Of a stretch of DNA of 45,259 nucleotides, positions 19,293-27,286 are shown one piece after another (within the stretch, counting starts at the first letter, position 1; each line of letters opens with the position of its first letter). Origin of the DNA: Pseudomonadota bacterium (GTDB taxonomy: Bacteria; Pseudomonadota; Gammaproteobacteria; Burkholderiales; Ferrovaceae); contig JAJZEH010000024.1 of assembly GCA_021805725.1 (NCBI GenBank), forward strand, positions 1 through 45,259. The letters run 5' to 3'. The notes under the pieces are model-generated. The model made no database searches. It was not told the origin of the DNA and saw only the letters and a program-made list of their open reading frames with translations. Both the position numbers and the translations under genes were made by a program.

Positions 19293-20471
19293 TTAGTGGG
19301 TGCGGGATTCCAGGATACGGACGGCAGGGAGATCGCGCCCTTCCAGAAATTCGAGGAATGCGCCGCCCCCGGTGGAAATATAGGAAATCCGGTCGGCGAT
19401 ATGGTACTTGGAAACGGCGGCGAGGGTATCTCCGCCACCGGCAATGGAAAACGCAGGGGATTCCGCAATTGCCAGGGCCAGGGCCTTGGTGCCTTCGCCA
19501 AACTGGTCGAATTCGAAGACGCCCACTGGACCGTTCCAGACAATGGTGCCGGCACCTTTCAGAATTTCAGTCAGCTGAGCAGCGCTCTTCGGCCCGATAT
19601 CAAGGATCATGTCGTCATCAGCCACCTCGTCGACGGACTTGAGGGTGGCTTCCGCATGTTCTGAAAACGCCTTGCCGACCACGACGTCCACCGGGATGGG
19701 AACATTTCCGCCACGGGCTTTGGCGGCCTCGATGATCCTGCGTGCCTCAGGGACCAGGTCCGGCTCTGCCAGGGATTTGCCGATCCTTTTACCGGCGGCG
19801 AGCAGGAAGGTGTTGGCGATGCCGCCGCCGACGATGAGTTGGTCCACTTTCTGCGAGAGCGTGGCCAGCACGGTCAACTTGGTTGAAACCTTCGAACCGG
19901 CAACGATGGCCACCAGGGGGCGGGCGGGCACTTTGAGTGCCCGTCCCAGCGCATCGAGCTCTGCCGCCAGAAGCGGGCCCGCGCAGGCAATGGGTGCGTA
20001 TTTGGCAACGCCATGGGTTGAGGCTTCGGCCCGGTGTGCGGTGCCGAAGGCATCCATCACAAAGATGTCGCATAGCGCGGCCATGCGCCGGGAAAGGGCG
20101 TCGTCGTCCTTCTTCTCGCCAGAGTTGAAGCGCACGTTTTCAAACATCACCACGCTGCCCGGGGCCACGTTGACTTCATGGTCCAGCCAGCGTGGGACCA
20201 ACGGCACGGAAACGCCCAGTAATTCGCCAAGTCGCGCCGCAACCGGTGCCAGGGAATAGGCCTCTTCAAAGGTGCCCTCGGTGGGGCGACCCAAATGCGA
20301 CATCAACATCAGCCGGGCACCGGAGGACAGGGCCTGACGGATACCGGGCAGGCTGGCGCGGATGCGGGTGTCGTCGGTGATGACACCGTCTTTCAGCGGT
20401 ACATTGAAGTCCACCCGAACCAGCACGCGCTTGTTGGCAAGATCAAGATCCTGCATGCGAATGATGCTCAT
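19293..20471 (-). CDS. pgk: Phosphoglycerate kinase
   Basis: Reversibly phosphorylates 3-phosphoglycerate; used in glycolysis and, in reverse, in the Calvin cycle. The 392-residue protein has [43 protein letters not shown] and [15 protein letters not shown]. Length is normal. Four nt separate it from gap, so they are cotranscribed from the gap/cbbR region. Confidence 0.96.
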   Translation of the reverse strand: MSIIRMQDLDLANKRVLVRVDFNVPLKDGVITDDTRIRASLPGIRQALSSGARLMLMSHLGRPTEGTFEEAYSLAPVAARLGELLGVSVPLVPRWLDHEVNVAPGSVVMFENVRFNSGEKKDDDALSRRMAALCDIFVMDAFGTAHRAEASTHGVAKYAPIACAGPLLAAELDALGRALKVPARPLVAIVAGSKVSTKLTVLATLSQKVDQLIVGGGIANTFLLAAGKRIGKSLAEPDLVPEARRIIEAAKARGGNVPIPVDVVVGKAFSEHAEATLKSVDEVADDDMILDIGPKSAAQLTEILKGAGTIVWNGPVGVFEFDQFGEGTKALALAIAESPAFSIAGGGDTLAAVSKYHIADRISYISTGGGAFLEFLEGRDLPAVRILESRTH

Positions 20472-20475
20472 GGCG

Positions 20476-21489
20476 TTACTCGACCGCCATCCAGGCCGCC
20501 GTCACGTCCAGCATGCGGTTGCTGAAACCCCACTCGTTGTCGTACCAGGCCAGCACCTTGACCAGATTGCCGCCCGAAACCTTGGTCAGTCCGGCATCAA
20601 AGGTGCTGGAAGCAGGGTCGTGGTTGAAGTCCACGGAGACCAGGGGGGCCGTGTTGTAATTCAGGATTCCCTTCAGGGCTCCTTCGGAAGCCGCTTTCAT
20701 GACGGCGTTGACCTCTTCGACGGAGGTGGGGCGCGCTGCTTCGAAAGTGAGATCCACCAGCGAGACGTTGATGGTCGGCACGCGCACCGAAAATCCGTCC
20801 AGCTTGCCGTTGAGTTCCGGCAGCACCAGACCCACGGCCGCAGCTGCGCCGGTTTTGGTGGGAATCATGGACATGGTGGCGGAACGGGCGCGGTGCAGGT
20901 CCGAGTGGTACACATCGGTCAGTACCTGGTCGTTGGTATAGGCGTGGATGGTGGTCATGAGTCCTTTGACGACGCCGATATGCTCGTGCAGGGGCTTGAC
21001 CAGCGGGGCCAGGCAGTTGGTGGTGCAGGAGGCGTTGGAGATGACCGTCATGTCGGAGCGCAGGATCTGGTGATTGACGCCATAGACTACTGTGGCGTCC
21101 ACATCCTTGCCGCCGGGAGCAGAAATGACCACCTTGCGTGCCCCGCCCTTGAGGTGTGCCGCGGCCTTTTCCTTGCTGGTGAACAGACCGGTGCATTCCA
21201 TGACGACGTCCACGCCGACGCTGCCCCAGGGGATCTCGGCAGGGTTGCGCTGGGAAAAGACCCGAATGACGTCGCCGTTGACGATCATGGAATCGCCCTG
21301 CACCGCAACATCGGCGTGGAATTTGCCGTGGGTCGTGTCGTAACGAGTCAAATGCGCGTTGGTTTCGGGGTTTCCCAGATCGTTGATGGCCACGATCTGG
21401 ACGCCGTGCTTGTTTCCCGATTCGTAGAGGGCACGCAGGACATTGCGACCAATGCGGCCATAACCGTTGATTCCGACACGAACTGCCAT
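20476..21489 (-). CDS. gap: Glyceraldehyde-3-phosphate dehydrogenase, type I
   Basis: Interconverts glyceraldehyde-3-phosphate and 1,3-bisphosphoglycerate. The 337-residue protein has the NAD(P) site [17 protein letters not shown] and the catalytic [12 protein letters not shown] (Cys about residue 156), with HAYTNDQ and [18 protein letters not shown] before the ATG is a strong ribosome site. It is first of gap-pgk-pyk-purC and divergent from a CbbR-type regulator; this context suggests a role in the Calvin cycle (cbbG), an inference. Confidence 0.95.
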   Translation of the reverse strand: MAVRVGINGYGRIGRNVLRALYESGNKHGVQIVAINDLGNPETNAHLTRYDTTHGKFHADVAVQGDSMIVNGDVIRVFSQRNPAEIPWGSVGVDVVMECTGLFTSKEKAAAHLKGGARKVVISAPGGKDVDATVVYGVNHQILRSDMTVISNASCTTNCLAPLVKPLHEHIGVVKGLMTTIHAYTNDQVLTDVYHSDLHRARSATMSMIPTKTGAAAAVGLVLPELNGKLDGFSVRVPTINVSLVDLTFEAARPTSVEEVNAVMKAASEGALKGILNYNTAPLVSVDFNHDPASSTFDAGLTKVSGGNLVKVLAWYDNEWGFSNRMLDVTAAWMAVE

Positions 21490-21584
21490 GGGACTTCTCC
21501 TCGTAAGTGCGATTTTTAGATGAATTGGGTTGGTATGGGGTGCAATAGGCTCAATTATCCACTAGCCAGAGGCTGCGGTCATCT

Positions 21585-21673
21585 CCCCCGGTCTTTGGGG
21601 GGGGCTTGGGTTCTGGTTCTCATTATAAAAAATGATGATGAAATTATAAAGCCATTATAAAATGACCTTATAA
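21585..21673. promoter_or_regulatory. gap/cbbR divergent control region with four TTATAA repeats
   Basis: TTATAA occurs at 21623-21628, 21644-21649, 21655-21660 and 21668-21673, just before cbbR. CbbR-type LysR proteins bind TNA-N7-TNA or T-N11-A motifs, and several phased pairs of such half-sites can be drawn here. An inverted C5/G8 stretch (21585-21604) with an uninterrupted G8 tract lies on the gap side. The sites are inferred; some of the A/T sequence may also be promoter. Confidence 0.5.
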
Positions 21674-21689
21674 AAAGCGGGAGGGCGCG

Positions 21690-22649
21690 GTGCATTTCAC
21701 GTTTCGACAACTACAAATATTCGAATCCGTGGCACGCTTGCTGAACTTTTCCCGAGCCAGCGAAGAGCTTCACCTCACCCAGCCCGCCGTGTCCATGCAG
21801 ATTAAACAGCTGGAAGATGCGGTAGGCATTGCGCTGTTTGAGCAAATGGGCAAGCGTATTTTTCTGACCCAGGCGGGCGAAGAACTCTACCAGCACTCCC
21901 GCATCATTTCCCGTCAGATGAAGGATGCCCAGGAGGCCATTGAAAGCTTGCGTGAAGGGGTGAGCGGGCGTCTGGACATTGCCATCATCAGTACCGCCAA
22001 ATACTTTGCGCCGACGCTGCTGACCCGATTTTGCGAGATGCACCCCGCGGTTCAGCTTAAATTGTCCGTGAGCAATCGCGAAGGCATCGTGCATCAGCTG
22101 ATGCATAACGAAGTGGACCTGGTCATCATGGGGCAGCCTCCCGAGGCGCTGGGGGTGGTGACCGAACCCTTTGCGCGCAATGCGCACATCATCGTGGCCC
22201 CCCCTCACCATCCCCTGGCTGCGGCGAAATCCCTGACATTGGAGCGTGTGGCAGAGGAACCCTTTCTGCTGCGTGAAAAGGGCTCAGGGACGCGCCAGTT
22301 GCTGGAACGGTTTCTGTCGTCCCATGGTCTGACGGTCAACGCGCGCATGGAAATGAGCAGCAACGAAACCATCAAGCAGGCCACCATCGCCGGCATGGGG
22401 ATTGCCTTTCTGTCAGAGCATACGGTGACCCTCGAACTCGAGACGCGGCGCCTCATCATCCTTCCCGTTCCGGGGCTGCCCATCGTGCGGGATTGGTATC
22501 TGGTCCATCACAGGGAAAAGCGGCTGTCACCGGTGGCCCGGGCTTTCAAGCAGTTTTTGCTGGAACAGGCCCCGCAGATGCTAGGCGCGGTCGCGCAACC
22601 ACTCGCGCCATTCATTGAACAGGGGCGGGTGCAGGGCGGCAATCACTGA
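21690..22649 (+). CDS. cbbR: LysR-type transcriptional regulator, CbbR-like
   Basis: Predicted activator of Calvin-cycle genes. The 319-residue product has an N-terminal winged helix-turn-helix (FTFRQLQIFESVARLLNFSR, then LTQPAVSMQIKQLE) and a periplasmic-binding-type effector domain (about residues 90-300) with ISTAKYFAPTLL typical of CbbR. Start is GTG with GGAGGG upstream. It is divergent from gap. The last about 23 codons overlap convergent IMPase by 69 nt, and the C-terminal tail (GAVAQPL...) may be less conserved. The name rests on similarity and context; CysB-like or other LysR roles are possible. Confidence 0.8.
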   Translation: MHFTFRQLQIFESVARLLNFSRASEELHLTQPAVSMQIKQLEDAVGIALFEQMGKRIFLTQAGEELYQHSRIISRQMKDAQEAIESLREGVSGRLDIAIISTAKYFAPTLLTRFCEMHPAVQLKLSVSNREGIVHQLMHNEVDLVIMGQPPEALGVVTEPFARNAHIIVAPPHHPLAAAKSLTLERVAEEPFLLREKGSGTRQLLERFLSSHGLTVNARMEMSSNETIKQATIAGMGIAFLSEHTVTLELETRRLIILPVPGLPIVRDWYLVHHREKRLSPVARAFKQFLLEQAPQMLGAVAQPLAPFIEQGRVQGGNH

Positions 22650-23363
22650 TCGGTTCCAGGGCGAAACCTCCCAGAACTGATCATGATCCAGCGTGCAGTA
22701 CCTGCCTCCTGCCTCCTGCAGGATCAGCGAGCCTGCCGCGTAATCCCACAGCTTTTGCCCGCCGTGAAGCGAAAGATCAAAGCGCCCGGCGGCCACGTAG
22801 CACCACTCCAGGGTACTTGCGCCAAAGTTGCGCTGTGAGGCATAGGGCGGGTGACTGCTCAAGGCCAGAGCAAGCTTTTCGGGCAACCGTTTCAAATCCA
22901 CCGTGGCAATTGCTTCCCGAAACAGAGGGGAGGAGACCCTGATGGGCAACCGAACGCCGTTGAGCCAGGCGCCGTTGCCCTTTTCAGCAGAAAAAGCCTC
23001 ATCGGCGACCGGATCGTAGACAACGCCCAGCACAGGACGACCCTGCCGCATGAGGGCAACGGAAATGGCAAAGTAGGGGATGCCGTGGACAAAGTTGGAG
23101 GTGCCGTCGATGGGATCCACGCACCAGATGCCCTCATGGCTTTCCTGCCAGAGCCTGCGCTGTATGGTTTCGGACATTTCTTCCCCCAGGATGGGACAGG
23201 GCTGGAGCGCTGAAAGGGCGCTTACCAGGGCTTCCTGGGTTGCAAGGTCGGCCTGGGTAAACAGGCTGCCGTCATTCTTGCGGTCATGCGCCACCTTGAG
23301 ATATCGCGGCATGACCTCCTCATGAGCAACCGATTTGACGACCTTGATGAGCTGTTCAAGCAT
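22581..23363 (-). CDS. Inositol monophosphatase family protein
   Basis: Magnesium-dependent sugar or inositol phosphatase. The 260-residue protein has the metal-binding GEEMSE segment (about residue 60), DPIDGTSNFVHG (about residues 82-93) and the C-terminal WDYAAGSLILQEAGG. I start at the ATG at 23363 because upstream codons are not conserved and TATCAT stands 6 nt before it. Relatives include SuhB, CysQ and archaeal-type fructose-bisphosphatases; next to CbbR a fructose-bisphosphatase-like activity is possible but not shown. Its 3' end overlaps cbbR by 69 nt. Confidence 0.87.
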   Translation of the reverse strand: MLEQLIKVVKSVAHEEVMPRYLKVAHDRKNDGSLFTQADLATQEALVSALSALQPCPILGEEMSETIQRRLWQESHEGIWCVDPIDGTSNFVHGIPYFAISVALMRQGRPVLGVVYDPVADEAFSAEKGNGAWLNGVRLPIRVSSPLFREAIATVDLKRLPEKLALALSSHPPYASQRNFGASTLEWCYVAAGRFDLSLHGGQKLWDYAAGSLILQEAGGRYCTLDHDQFWEVSPWNRSVIAALHPPLFNEWREWLRDRA

Positions 23364-23369
23364 GGGCTC

Positions 23370-23378
23370 ATGATAGCA
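23370..23378 (-). promoter_or_regulatory. Extended -10 placing IMPase transcription start at its ATG
   Basis: On the minus strand TGC-TATCAT (hexamer 23375-23370) is followed by GAGCCC and the ATG at 23363. No Shine-Dalgarno sequence and no clear -35 box. Same layout as the epimerase and argA starts. Confidence 0.45.
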
Positions 23379-23407
23379 TGAGGGCGTCCTTCGACCTGCA
23401 GATGCAC

Positions 23408-24166
23408 ATGACAATTCCGCGATTCCATTGCGACATGCCGCTGGGGCAATCAGCCGTATTCGGGCTGCCAGAGGCAGTGGCCCATCATGCCGTACGCGTG
23501 TTGCGTTTGAAGGTGGGAGACGAGCTTGTCCTGTTTGATGGTGCGGGCGGCGAGCATCTGGTGCGTATCGATCACATCGCGGGTTCTGCCGTCACCGTGT
23601 TCCGGCAGGCTTTCAGCCCGCGCGAGGCAGAATCGCCGCTGGACCTGTGGTTGGGGCAAGCGCTGTGCGCCAATGAAAAAATGGACTGGGTATTCCAGAA
23701 AGCAGTCGAACTGGGGGTTTCCCGCTGTTCACCGCTCCAGACCGGGCGCAGCGTGGTCCGCCTGTCACCGGAACGGGCGCTGCGCCGCCAGACCCACTGG
23801 CAGGGTGTCATCCGCGCCGCATGTGAGCAATCAGGCCGCAATCGCGTGCCTCTGGTGGATTCCGTCCAATCCTTGGACCAGTGGCTTTCCCTTCTGCCCG
23901 ACCAGGGCATGCGGCTGATGCTGTCTCCTCAAGGCGGGTCCGTACTGTCGCAGCTCGCGCGCCCCTCCGGCACAGTGGCAATCCTGGTGGGGCCGGAAGG
24001 GGGGCTGACAGCAGAAGAAGAAACCCTTGCGCGTGCGGCGGGGTTCAGGGCTCTCAGGCTCGGGCCGCGCATTTTGCGCACGGAAACGGCTGCACTGGCC
24101 CTGGTGGCAACGCTCCAGGGTCTGTGGGGTGATTTTGTGGAAGCGCAGGCGCCGCAACCGTTATAA
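23408..24166 (+). CDS. rsmE: 16S rRNA (uracil1498-N3)-methyltransferase
   Basis: Methylates U1498 of 16S rRNA. The 252-residue SPOUT-family product has MTIPRFHCDMPLGQ at the start, EKMDWVFQKAVELGVSR, AACEQSGRNRVP, VGPEGGLTAEEE and LGPRILRTETAALA, the knot-forming SAM site. I choose the ATG at 23408 because RsmE proteins begin with a short xIPRF strand; ATGs at 23402 and 23378 are in frame. Ends 7 nt before argA. Lies 44 nt from divergent IMPase. Confidence 0.92.
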   Translation: MTIPRFHCDMPLGQSAVFGLPEAVAHHAVRVLRLKVGDELVLFDGAGGEHLVRIDHIAGSAVTVFRQAFSPREAESPLDLWLGQALCANEKMDWVFQKAVELGVSRCSPLQTGRSVVRLSPERALRRQTHWQGVIRAACEQSGRNRVPLVDSVQSLDQWLSLLPDQGMRLMLSPQGGSVLSQLARPSGTVAILVGPEGGLTAEEETLARAAGFRALRLGPRILRTETAALALVATLQGLWGDFVEAQAPQPL

Positions 24167-24167
24167 T
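24162..24167 (+). promoter_or_regulatory. Consensus -10 placing argA transcription start at its ATG
   Basis: TATAAT (perfect -10) is followed by CGGCCC and the ATG at 24174. It overlaps the end of rsmE. A weak TTGTGG lies 21 nt upstream. No ribosome site precedes the ATG, so a leaderless transcript is predicted in addition to read-through from rsmE. Confidence 0.5.
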
Positions 24168-24173
24168 CGGCCC

Positions 24174-25511
24174 ATGACCCGATCCGATTCCTTCGTCAAC
24201 TGGTTTCGTTCTGCCGCCCCGTACATCAATGCATTTCGGGACCGCACGTTTGTCATCGCCTTTGGCGGAGAGGTGGTTGCCGACGGCAAATTCATTGCGC
24301 TGACCCATGATCTCAACCTGCTGGAAAGTCTGGGAGTTCGGCTGGTCCTGGTGCATGGGGCACGACCCCAAACCGAGGCGCGGTTGTCCGCGCGGGGTGT
24401 CAAACCCCGTTATGTCAACGGCACGCGGGTGACTGACGCCCTCGCCCTGGGCTGCGTCATCGAGGCGGCTGCCACCCTGAGCTTTGAAATCGAGGCGTTG
24501 CTGTCCATGGGCGTAGCCAACTCGCCCATGGCGGGTTCGGACATCCGCGTTGCCAGCGGTAACTTTGTCACGGCCCGCCCCATTGGCGTGGTGGATGGCG
24601 TCGACTTCCAGCACACGGGCCTGGTTCGAAAAATTGATGCCGTGGGCATTCGCAGGCGACTGGATGATGAGGAAATCGTGCTGTTGCCGCCCTTGGGGTA
24701 TTCCCCCACCGGCGAAATATTCAATCTGACCGTGGAAGAAGTGGCCACTGCCACCGCAATCGCGCTGGGCGCAGAAAAACTGATTTTCCTCACGGACACC
24801 CCCGGGGTTCTGAACGGCCAGGGGGAAACGATTTCAGAGTTGACCGCACAGGAGGCCGAGGCCTTGCTGAAAAGCGGCAAGCCACAACCGGAAGACGTGG
24901 CGTTTTATCTTCCCTGTGCCGTGCGGGCTTGCCGCAGCACCGTGCCCAGGGTGCATCTGATCACGCGCCATGTGGATGGCGCGCTGATTCAGGAGCTGTT
25001 TACCCGCGAGGGCATTGGCACCATGGTGATGCGCGACACGCACGATGTGCTGCGTTCTGCCAGACTGGAGGATGTCCCGGGAATATTGTCCCTGATCGAG
25101 CCGCTGGAGTCGGACGGCGTGCTGGTCAAACGAAATCGGGTGCTTCTGGAAGCCGAGATCGACCGTTTCTCCGTTCTGGCCCACGACGGCAGAATCATCG
25201 GCTGTGTGGCACTCTACCCCCTTGCCGGTGAAGGGGCAGGAGAACTGGCTTGCCTTGCCATCAACCCCGATTTCAGGAACCTGGGGCGGGGAGACGCCCT
25301 GCTGCGCCATGTGGAGCAACAGGCGCGCAAGATGGGCATTCGCCGCCTGTTTCTGCTGAGTACGCGCACCGGACAGTGGTTTGCCGAACGCGGCTTTGTC
25401 GAGAGTTCCATCGACCAACTGCCGCAGGCCAAACAGGATCTCTACAACTATCAAAGACGCTCCAAAGTGTTCATCAAACAAATTTCGGACAATACCGTCG
25501 CAAAGGTCTAG
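24174..25511 (+). CDS. argA: Amino-acid N-acetyltransferase (N-acetylglutamate synthase)
   Basis: Acetylates glutamate, the first step of arginine synthesis. The 445-residue protein has an amino-acid-kinase domain (about residues 1-290; [32 protein letters not shown]) that binds arginine for feedback control, and a GNAT acetyltransferase domain (about 300-440; [27 protein letters not shown]). The ATG at 24174 gives the family length; the open frame upstream belongs to rsmE. yggX follows after 2 nt. Confidence 0.94.
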   Translation: MTRSDSFVNWFRSAAPYINAFRDRTFVIAFGGEVVADGKFIALTHDLNLLESLGVRLVLVHGARPQTEARLSARGVKPRYVNGTRVTDALALGCVIEAAATLSFEIEALLSMGVANSPMAGSDIRVASGNFVTARPIGVVDGVDFQHTGLVRKIDAVGIRRRLDDEEIVLLPPLGYSPTGEIFNLTVEEVATATAIALGAEKLIFLTDTPGVLNGQGETISELTAQEAEALLKSGKPQPEDVAFYLPCAVRACRSTVPRVHLITRHVDGALIQELFTREGIGTMVMRDTHDVLRSARLEDVPGILSLIEPLESDGVLVKRNRVLLEAEIDRFSVLAHDGRIIGCVALYPLAGEGAGELACLAINPDFRNLGRGDALLRHVEQQARKMGIRRLFLLSTRTGQWFAERGFVESSIDQLPQAKQDLYNYQRRSKVFIKQISDNTVAKV

Positions 25512-25513
25512 CC

Positions 25514-25786
25514 ATGAGTCGAACTGTTCACTGCATCAAGCTGCAACGAGAAGCCAAGGGACTGGATTTTCCACCCTATCCGGGACCGCTTGGGGCGCGA
25601 ATTTTCAACGAGGTTTCTGAAGAGGCCTGGAAGGGTTGGCTTGAGATGCAGAAAATGCTGATCAACGAAAACCGCCTCAACCTTGCGGATGCCAAGGCGC
25701 GTCAATATCTTGCACAGCAGATGGAAGCCCACTTTTTCGGTTCCGGAGCCGAGCAGGCCGCCGGCTACGTCCCCCCCAGCGCCTGA
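25514..25786 (+). CDS. yggX: Fe(2+)-trafficking / oxidative damage protection protein
   Basis: Small protein that protects iron-sulfur clusters from oxidative damage and is thought to move Fe(II). The 90-residue product begins [19 protein letters not shown] with the conserved Cys7 and has [25 protein letters not shown] and the HFFG segment. AAGG precedes the ATG. It is 2 nt after argA and 3 nt from the end of convergent phoU. Family length and motifs are normal. Confidence 0.94.
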   Translation: MSRTVHCIKLQREAKGLDFPPYPGPLGARIFNEVSEEAWKGWLEMQKMLINENRLNLADAKARQYLAQQMEAHFFGSGAEQAAGYVPPSA

Positions 25787-25789
25787 GCC

Positions 25790-26494
25790 TCAGGCAGTGA
25801 CGGTGCGTTCGATCTCTTCTACCGAAGTGTGACGGACGTCCTTGCCCTTGACCAGGAAAATCACGTATTCGGCCATGTTCTTGGCGTGGTCGCCAATGCG
25901 TTCGATGGCCTTGGCGGCAAACAGGATCTCAATCGAGTTGGAAATGGTGCGCGGGTCTTCCATCATGAAGGTGATGAGCTGTCGCAGGATGCCGCGGAAC
26001 GATTCGTCCACGTCCTGATCGTCACGTAGTACCTGGGTGGCGCTGTTGGCATCCAGGCGGGCAAAGGCGTCCAGGGCACGACCCAGCATGTGGACGGCCA
26101 GCTGTGCGGCGTGGCGCAGATCCACCGGGCGGGGGGCATGCAGGCGGTCCGCACCATGGATGAGTTTGGCCATGCGGGCAATTTTTTCAGCTTCGTCGCC
26201 GATGCGTTCCAGATCCGTGATGGTTTTGATGATGGCCAATACCAGTCGCAGGTCGCCAGCTGCAGGTTGGCGGCGCGCGATGATGTGCGTGCAGTCCTCG
26301 TCGATGCTGACTTCCAGGCCGTTGACGCGATGATCGTGGGCAATGACCTCGTCGGCCAGCGCCATGTCACCTTCGTGCAGCGCTTCCACCGCCTTTTCGA
26401 TCTGTTCTTCGACCAGCCCCCCCATTTTGAGGACTTTTGCTCGAACGGTTTCCAGTTCGACATCAAATTGTTTGGCGATATGTTCTGTAGGCAT
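25790..26494 (-). CDS. phoU: Phosphate signalling protein PhoU
   Basis: Regulator that works with the Pst transporter and PhoR to keep the Pho regulon off when phosphate is plentiful. The 234-residue protein is two repeated three-helix PhoU domains, with the metal-binding patterns DLERIGDEAEKIA and AIERIGDHAKNMAEY. Start set at MPTEHIAKQFD (AGGAAA upstream). It is 16 nt downstream of rpiA, far from pst or phoBR genes, which are not in the window. A Pho-box-like site occurs at 30248, so a Pho system is probably active. Confidence 0.95.
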   Translation of the reverse strand: MPTEHIAKQFDVELETVRAKVLKMGGLVEEQIEKAVEALHEGDMALADEVIAHDHRVNGLEVSIDEDCTHIIARRQPAAGDLRLVLAIIKTITDLERIGDEAEKIARMAKLIHGADRLHAPRPVDLRHAAQLAVHMLGRALDAFARLDANSATQVLRDDQDVDESFRGILRQLITFMMEDPRTISNSIEILFAAKAIERIGDHAKNMAEYVIFLVKGKDVRHTSVEEIERTVTA

Positions 26495-26510
26495 GGTTGG
26501 GTTTTCCTGG

Positions 26511-27173
26511 CTAACGGGTTGTGATGCGAACCCCTCTCTCAGTTGTGGCAAGAATCAAAACATCGGCCGGCCGCCGCGCAAAAATACCGCACATGACCAC
26601 GCCGGTGATACTGGACAGTCGCGTTTCCATTTCAACAGGGTTCTGGATTTCAAGATGATGAACATCCAGAATGAGGTTGCCATTATCCGTGACAAACCCT
26701 TCACGCAGGGCAGGCTGCCCACCCAGACGGACCACTTCCCGGGCCACGTAACTGCGCGCCATGGGAATGACCTCCAGCGGCAGCGGAAAGTTTCCCAGCA
26801 CCGGCACCAGCTTCTTTTCGTCGGCGATGCAGATAAATTGCCGGGCCACGGCAGCCACGATCTTTTCTCGCGTCAAGGCGCCACCCCCGCCCTTGATCAT
26901 GGCAAAGTGGGTCGTAATTTCGTCAGCCCCATCCACATAGACGGGAAGATCGTTGACGCTGTTGAGGTCGAAAACCCGGATGCCGGCAGCCTTCAGGCGC
27001 TGCGTCGAAGCCTCGGAACTGGAAACGGCCCCTTCAATCCGGTTTTTGATCCCGGCCAGTTCCTGAATGAAAAAATTGACCGTAGAACCGGTACCCACAC
27101 CCACGATGGCATCATCGGGAACATAGTCCAGCGCAGCGCGGGCTGCAGCAAATTTCAAGTCGTCCTGGGTCAT
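26511..27173 (-). CDS. rpiA: Ribose-5-phosphate isomerase A
   Basis: Interconverts ribose-5-phosphate and ribulose-5-phosphate, used in the pentose phosphate and Calvin cycles. The 220-residue protein has [30 protein letters not shown] and [14 protein letters not shown] with the catalytic Glu and Lys. Length is normal (about 219). It is first of an rpiA-phoU pair and divergent from ilvA. Confidence 0.96.
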   Translation of the reverse strand: MTQDDLKFAAARAALDYVPDDAIVGVGTGSTVNFFIQELAGIKNRIEGAVSSSEASTQRLKAAGIRVFDLNSVNDLPVYVDGADEITTHFAMIKGGGGALTREKIVAAVARQFICIADEKKLVPVLGNFPLPLEVIPMARSYVAREVVRLGGQPALREGFVTDNGNLILDVHHLEIQNPVEMETRLSSITGVVMCGIFARRPADVLILATTERGVRITTR

Positions 27174-27286
27174 CCATGGTTCTCGCTTTAAGCTTGCAGC
27201 ATAACCCCAAGCGGAGGCGCGCTCAACCGGTTTTGGGAAATGTGGAAAAGTTTGCTACCCTCAAGGCCTTCTGGGGTGAAACAATT

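Noticed and set aside
19259..19555. N-terminal extension of pyruvate kinase
   Set aside because: It is antisense-like, proline-rich sequence inside pgk. The ATG at 19258 with AGGAG and [15 protein letters not shown] fits the family.
20362..21519. 385-codon open frame antisense to gap and pgk
   Set aside because: Covers the promoter and start of gap, has no known motif, and gap is unambiguous.
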